A stretch of DNA of 64,000 bases from Lingula anatina (Eukaryota; Brachiopoda; Lingulata; Lingulida; Lingulidae), in NCBI RefSeq assembly GCF_001039355.2, contig NW_019775529.1:101733-165732 (forward strand), given 5' to 3'. The notes beneath the pieces were generated by a model. It saw nothing but the letters and a program-made list of their open reading frames with translations, was not told where the DNA came from and searched no databases. Positions within the stretch are counted from its first letter, which is position 1. Each line of letters starts with the position of its first letter. The position numbers and the translations under genes were made by a program. This document shows positions 58,678 to 64,000 of the stretch, in pieces.

Positions 58678-58693
58678 TTCCAAGATGGCGGAC
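58678..58693 (+). promoter_or_regulatory. YY1-like motif over the start codon
   Basis: TTCCAAGATGGCGGAC contains the YY1 core AAGATGGCGG with its ATG serving as the predicted start codon, an arrangement known from some animal genes. Confidence 0.45.
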
Positions 58694-59973
58694 ATCATAG
58701 AAACCCTTCCAGGCGCTAGCGATTCAGAATTTGAAATTTCTGACGATAATTCGGATGCTGGTTCAGTTTCTCAGGAAAGTACGCTTTCAGATGGCAGTTA
58801 CAGTGAAAGCGTACCGTTTATTTCCGTTCAGGGATATCAGTTTGAGCCTAGGAAACGTGAAAGAGTTGGGCCTCTCCCCGAGAATGAGAGCGTTAACACG
58901 GAGGCACAAAGAGTCGGGAATACAGAATGGTGAGTGTTTTTATTATTCTTCAGTGCCGGCATGGTGCTTTAAAATTCAATGTTTTAAGATTTAATTGGGC
59001 AACTAAATGATATTGAAGTGAAACGCAAAGTTATTTAGAAAGAGTGCAGTCCCTTAGAGTGCAGTCCCCTTTTCGTCCAAATTTCTGTTTTACATCTGTA
59101 GTTCAACAGACTAGATATCTATCTAATGCACTAGGAGCAGTAGCCTTCAACCTCGCTGTATCTTGAGTTTTAGATAGGTAAATATTTAGAAACACTTATC
59201 CGCACCGTTCCCCGTCGTGGCTCAAACTTCACTCTGTTTACACCCCCCCCCCCCACCCCCCAACAGACACCATGTTGTGTAGGACTTATGTCCCCAGATC
59301 GGAGATCAGGAAGTGCTTCCGGCAAGATGAAAATAATAGAATATACATCGGTAAATGTTTTCTTTTTAATTTACTAGTGTCATTGCTTTTTACAGGTGTG
59401 AATGTGGTCATTGTTCAGCTATGACTACAGAGGCAGAAAGTCGCTGCTGTCATGAAATTCCAGAGGTGAAAAACAGGGCGGAGGAGGGCGGTGTTGATTG
59501 CATTATCATGCACCCAGGATTTGGGCAAGGCTGCTTAAATCCATATGCCTTGGAAATTGCATATTTACATCACAGGCAACAATATGGTGCAATTCCTGAA
59601 TCTCACGGGGCAAATCAGGCTGAGTAAGGATTCTTGTTTTGAAATAATACCACAATAAGCGTGAATTGAAAATTCTATATTATTTTTTCTTTTACACACC
59701 ATTGAAATTTATAGATAGCTTTTAAATTATCTCAAATGCAAAAATCTATAATACTTTATTTTTATTTAGTGTCATGAAACTTAATGGGCTTTTCTGGTTT
59801 ATTCTTTCAGAAAGTATCGTTACATTGCCTATCGCCAAGTGGTGCGGTGGTGCTGGGGCTATTTGGGTAAGCACCGCAGGGTCCCATTGCCTGCTTGTGC
59901 AGTTAGCAAAATAAGAAACACTTTTACAACCAATGGACATTACACAGGTTTCAGATTGCCCAACTTGAGATAG
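58685..59973 (+). CDS. P2X7-ballast-domain protein (P2X purinoceptor 7-like), 3 exons
   Basis: Exons 58685-58929, 59396-59623 and 59811-59973 join in phase (636 bases, 211 residues plus stop). Introns use GTGAGT/TTTACAG and GTAAGG/CTTTCAG. Residues 1-80 are acidic and Ser-rich with no membrane segment. From W82 the protein shows the Cys-rich pattern of the P2X7 cytoplasmic ballast domain: WCECGHC (82-88), CC (99-100), C117, MHPGFGQGC (120-128), then YRYIAYRQVVRWCWGYLGKH and RVPLPACAVSKIR to the end. In vertebrate P2X7 this domain is fused to an ion channel and binds zinc and a guanine nucleotide. Here the channel part is absent, so this is one of the stand-alone ballast proteins common in invertebrates, and their function is unknown. 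It converges with the transposase-like gene, with 426 bases between the stop codons. Confidence 0.85.
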
Positions 59974-60399
59974 AAGAGAACTCATGGCACCTTAGATGAC
60001 CTGAAGTTTAATGTTCTTACTGACCTATCCTGGACATCATGTTACAGGAGTCTTCATTTGTGCTCAATTGGAAATATGTACAGAAAAAGTAAATTTAAGC
60101 ACCTTTTTTTAATGTTTATGAAGTTATATACATGCATGTATCAGATGTACTTTTATGAGTTAAAAAATTTAAATTTGGCTGCTCTTGAACACAAAAGTTC
60201 ACATGTACTAAATGAGTTGACAAAATAAGTACTTGCTGAAATATTCTTATTATCAAGACACCTTTGCTGCTCATTTAACATTTTTCAGAGGTAGAATAAG
60301 TAAACTTAAAATGACCATTACTTGGAGTTCACTACATTTCTCTTGCAACTAATCACACAGGTCTTTATGTTAAACAAACATTACAGTTCATTTATTCCA

Positions 60400-63308
60400 C
60401 TAATGGTCAGCAAAGCGGTGCACATGTTGCTGTACTGCTTGTCTCTTGTCAGGAACATCCATGTCACTTGAGAGGGTGTCTGGTTGGTTCTGGTGAACCT
60501 CTTGAATTGAATCTCGAAGCTGAGCAGGGCTATGAGAAAACTCTTGTTGAAGCCTCTGAAGAATCGTGTCAGTGTAATCTGTAAATGGAAGGGCAGATTT
60601 TATTTTTTTTAGTATTGTTTTAATTTGAAATGTTAGTAAATATCTCCAAGAAAGTTGCAAGCTAAATTTATACAAAAATGAAAATGACAAATGTTAAAAT
60701 AAAGCATGATGATTCCTAAATGGAATCGGAATATTTTGCAAACATACTGTATGTTGGCTGTGTTTTTTCCTTTCTAACTGTGTAGCCACCCTTCTTATAC
60801 TTTGGAAATCTGATTGACCATCTTGGTTGCCCATTTTCTGTTACTGCTTGCATTCTCTCACTGTTTTCATTGTAGTGAAGAGCAGCCAAGTAATACCTGG
60901 AAAAGGGGAATGAATTTGTTGATTGCATTTGAACAATACTGAACAGAGGCACACCCACATTGAAAGAGTCCATTACAAAATATCTCCTTACCGTGTCAAT
61001 TGTCCAAGCCAACTAAAGTGGGTGTGTTTTGGGGCAAAGTGAATGATCAGGCTGTGGAAGGCTTCCAGGGATGAAGTTTGATACCTTGGGGACAAACGTT
61101 TGATGTCTCTGCACAGATTTGGCGCCTCTAAAATCTCTTCCAGTCGAACAGATTGTGGAGTACCTGCAATAGGTCATAGCTATCAGTCATGCTGTACGTG
61201 TATTTGCAAGTATTTTATTGAATGTACTGTTTTCTAAATAAAAAGCAATACAAATGTTAACATACACCTGGTACAAGTCAAGTTCACAACACAGTAACGT
61301 CTTGATTGATATTATTACAGTCATAAATATATACCTGGTACAAGCCATTCTTTGTCACGATCTTCTTCATTTACTAAGGGGCCATGGTCACAAGTTGGGT
61401 ATAATGGGTTGTCATGGTCATGAACATTGTGTATGTGATTGACCACGGATTTCCATTTGGTCAAAAGAAGTTCAGCCTCCCCCTCTGGAACAGAGGCTGC
61501 ACAAAAGTACATGTGGTTGATGATTGCCTTCTTCCAAAGTGCCACATCCTCAAAACCTTTACTCCTGCACAGGGCATCGAGTTTTTTCTTGAGTCCTGTA
61601 AAAAAATTTTTTGCAACCTTTTACCATTTTTCCCAAAATTTATGGTTAAAGTTTGTCTACAATGTAATTAAAATAAAAAGATTACATTAAAATTGTATTG
61701 ATGTGTTCTTTTGCTTAAATTTTAAAAGTGCATACATACCTTTGGAAACGTGCCATATATCAAAATAGTGCTTCATGTTGGCAGCTATTCGCATGTTTTG
61801 GGTCAGGTCATCACGAATGTAGGCATTGATTTGTTTGTGTCTGTCTGTGACAATAGACGACAAATTCAGACCTTGGACAGCCAACTGCCTCACACACCTC
61901 TTAAGGCCCTCCAGCTCACAAGCATTACTACTTCCCACCTCATTGCTCTATAAAAATTAATAAATACAGATTAGAAAATATTTTAGAAAATGACTAAAAT
62001 TTACCGAAATATTCAATATCAAGTCAAATGAATACAGATTTAAATTTTACTGAGCTATTAAATATCAAGTCAAGTGAACCCAGTTTCAATTGTACCTTAT
62101 CTGTTTAAAAAGTACAAATAGCATACCTGTACAAGCTGAATATCTAGAATTTTGTTCAGTTTTTGTTCAATGATAGTGTAGCCTCCATATTTTGCTGAAT
62201 GACCAGGCGAGTCACTTCGGCCATCACCAGCTAAGTCTAGAGGCACACCACTTTCTCTTAGTTTCTGAAACAAATCCTCCTATGGAAAAAAGGCAAATTT
62301 TTATCATTTTTATTAAATGATAATAAAAAAAAGGTATTTTTATGTCAATCTGTATGCAATTTGATATTAAGTTTAAATGTAAAAGATCATTAAATTAACA
62401 AGTGAAACACTGGGTTAACCAACTCAACTTTTTAAAAATTGTGAATATCATATTTACTATAAACTTACTGCTTCACTATGATTGTACCAAAAACATTGTT
62501 TACCTGTTGTTCTTTCTAAATGCAGACAACTGAAGGTATGACATAGTTGGTCTGATGCCTGAAGTAAGTCGACTTGTTATGCATGGCCGCATTCATAATC
62601 TTAAAGACCTTGAGCGCCTATGTGGGGAGTGACCCTGACAGAAGGATTGCTGCAGAGGCAACAAGGTTACCAACTGGTAGCTGATGAACAATCGGCTGAC
62701 TGTTCCAGTCACGCGTGGTGGCTTCACAATTGGGGCATTTGGTCACCACTTGTACTAGAGAGCCAACTTCCCGTACAATCTGCCCCTGAGCTGGCCCTGC
62801 ACATGTAGGGCAAACACTAAACAGTTCCAGCAACTTCGACTCAAATACAATGTATTTTCTCTCACTCTTCCAGCTAGGTGTAACTGGTGTTATGGATGTG
62901 ATCCTTTAAATAAAATAAAACTTAAATTTAGAACATTATCTTTCTTGTTCAAAATGATTAAACCATAGGATTTTTAATACTGAAATAGTGGAAAAAAGTA
63001 AATTTCATCCAAAAAGGAGTAAGGACATTTATCAATTTAAAGCTTAACAAACACTTTTCTGCACTACATGTACTCATAACCTACTTTTCATCTGATGTGT
63101 CTGGTGAACTGAATTTGTCTTCTTGAAATGATAAGTCTCCTGGCTCATATAAAGGGTCATTAGAATCTTCATAGATTTTTATGGGGCTCTCTTGTAGCTG
63201 AGGTGGTGCTGGCATTGTTTTCACTGGGGTTGAACTTGAAGATTCCTTGAAAGACACTAAACACTCATACTGAGTTCCAACATCTTTCAAGTTATCTCTT
63301 GTTGTCAT
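60400..63308 (-). pseudogene. Kolobok-like DDE transposase gene, 8 exons, two in-frame TAGs
   Basis: Minus-strand exons 63308-63085, 62903-62504, 62279-62127, 61947-61740, 61595-61335, 61163-60992, 60896-60748 and 60578-60400 join in one frame (1746 bases, 582 codons with stop). All introns are GT-AG. Landmarks: CPTC/CPNC zinc-binding pairs (KYIVFESKLLELFSVCPTC... WNSQP), GDGRSDSPGHSAKYG (D227), IVTDRHKQI (D294), HYFDIWHVSKG, TSSLEAFHS (E449), then YYLAALHYNEN and RFPKYKKGG. The three acidic residues fit a DDE core as in Kolobok transposases. Codons 170 (62620-62618) and 204 (62518-62516) are TAG, so as sequenced the product stops early. The rest is intact, so the stops are recent, sequence errors, or bypassed. 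An acceptor (TTGCAG) lies just before the first ATG, so N-terminal exons, where relatives carry a THAP domain, may lie beyond 64000. Confidence 0.8.
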
Positions 63309-63619
63309 GGTCTCTGCAATTTAAAAACATTTATTTGTGAGCAACAAAAATCTGTATTAAAACTCAGTGCACAAAATCAGTTATATTTCTTGCTAATGTA
63401 CAAAATTTACCATGCAAACTCCAGTATGCTTCTGCAAACTGCATAACATTTTTAAAAAATTAAAATAAAACTGGATATTAAATTTGAGTAGCATTCATAG
63501 ACTCTCAAACTTGCTGCCTTGCTAGACTGTGAATTAAAGACAATGAATTTCCTTTAAACCCTGAAACCATTGTAAGAACTTGGAAGCACAAAAGGTTAAA
63601 TATCTATATCTATCATAAA

Positions 63620-63882
63620 AATCTATACCAAAACATGAAATGCAAAATTTGGCAAAATTTAGAACAGGGGCACATGACTTAGAAATCCAAAGAGGCAGAT
63701 ACCGAAAACCAAAATCAATACCCCCTGAAGAAAGGATCTGCAAGTTATGCTCAGATGAAGTGGAAAACGAAATACACTTTCTTTTAAAATGCCCCTTACT
63801 CACCAAACACAGGGAGATCCTAAAACCAGATCCTACACAAACCCCAGAGGGTCAGTGCAAATGCATAATGCAGTCAAACGAT
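63620..63882 (+). mobile_element. LINE C-terminal fragment
   Basis: The plus frame from 63640 reads QNLAKFRTGAHDLEIQRGRY then ERICKLCSDEVENEIHFLLKCP, the LINE end region with its CCHC-like knuckle. It runs into the single N at 63883, so its 3' end is lost. Confidence 0.75.
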
Positions 63883-63883
63883 N

Positions 63884-64000
63884 GGTGCTGGCATTGTTTT
63901 CACTGGGGTTGAACTTGAAGATTCCTTGAAAGACACTAAACACTCATACTGAGTTCCAACATCTTTCAAGTTATCTCTTGTTGTCATGGTCTCTGCAATT
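63884..64000. repeat. 117-bp exact copy of 63205-63321 (assembly duplication)
   Basis: From the base after the N to the window end, the sequence repeats 63205-63321, part of the first transposase exon and its acceptor, without a visible mismatch. This fits two overlapping contigs or alleles placed side by side rather than a real duplication. Confidence 0.85.

Overview
This is a eukaryotic, metazoan nuclear window. It is AT-rich and mostly non-coding, with spliced genes bounded by GT-AG introns, long dinucleotide repeats, assembly gaps (137 N at 23698-23834; single N at 36142, 58466 and 63883) and a dense mix of transposon families. The gene content (a TRIM71/LIN-41 orthologue, a P2X7-ballast-domain protein, a Kolobok-like transposase, CR1/L1-like LINEs, Tc1, hAT-like and Harbinger-like MITEs) fits a marine invertebrate, perhaps a mollusc or another lophotrochozoan. 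The species cannot be fixed from the sequence.

Layout. 0-9.7 kb: low-complexity DNA, a tRNA-Gly(GCC)-like sequence (4.1 kb), a TTAA-flanked MITE (5.1-5.5 kb), a long open LINE reverse-transcriptase tail (6.2-7.7 kb, minus) and a weak set of splice-bounded exons (8.1-9.0 kb). 9.7-12.3 kb: a 2.5-kb element with inverted subterminal repeats and an intron-split gypsy/Ginger-type integrase C-terminus. 12.3-19.4 kb: a transposon graveyard in which two decayed LINEs abut head to head and the plus-strand one was later hit by several short MITEs. 19.4-25 kb: minisatellites, more MITEs and the main gap. 25.3-30.8 kb: three arrays of a roughly 194-bp satellite alternating with a co-amplified spacer of about 840 bp that carries an exon-like ORF. 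A 900-bp internally deleted Tc1 element sits inside the last satellite remnant (30900-31799). 32-53 kb: mostly non-coding, with one decayed LINE, one MITE, tRNA-derived fragments and two strong hairpins.

53.3-55.6 kb holds the best gene: an intronless 772-codon TRIM71 (LIN-41) with RING, two B-boxes, coiled coil, filamin and six NHL repeats. The DNA after its stop carries three let-7 seed matches and one miR-125/lin-4 seed match, so the heterochronic microRNA-to-LIN-41 circuit can be read from the sequence.

58.7-63.3 kb holds two spliced genes facing each other tail to tail: a 3-exon ballast-domain protein (plus) and an 8-exon Kolobok-type DDE transposase-like gene (minus) that is complete across its catalytic core apart from two in-frame TAG codons. 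The right edge is an assembly artefact: 117 bases of the transposase exon recur right after the N at 63883.
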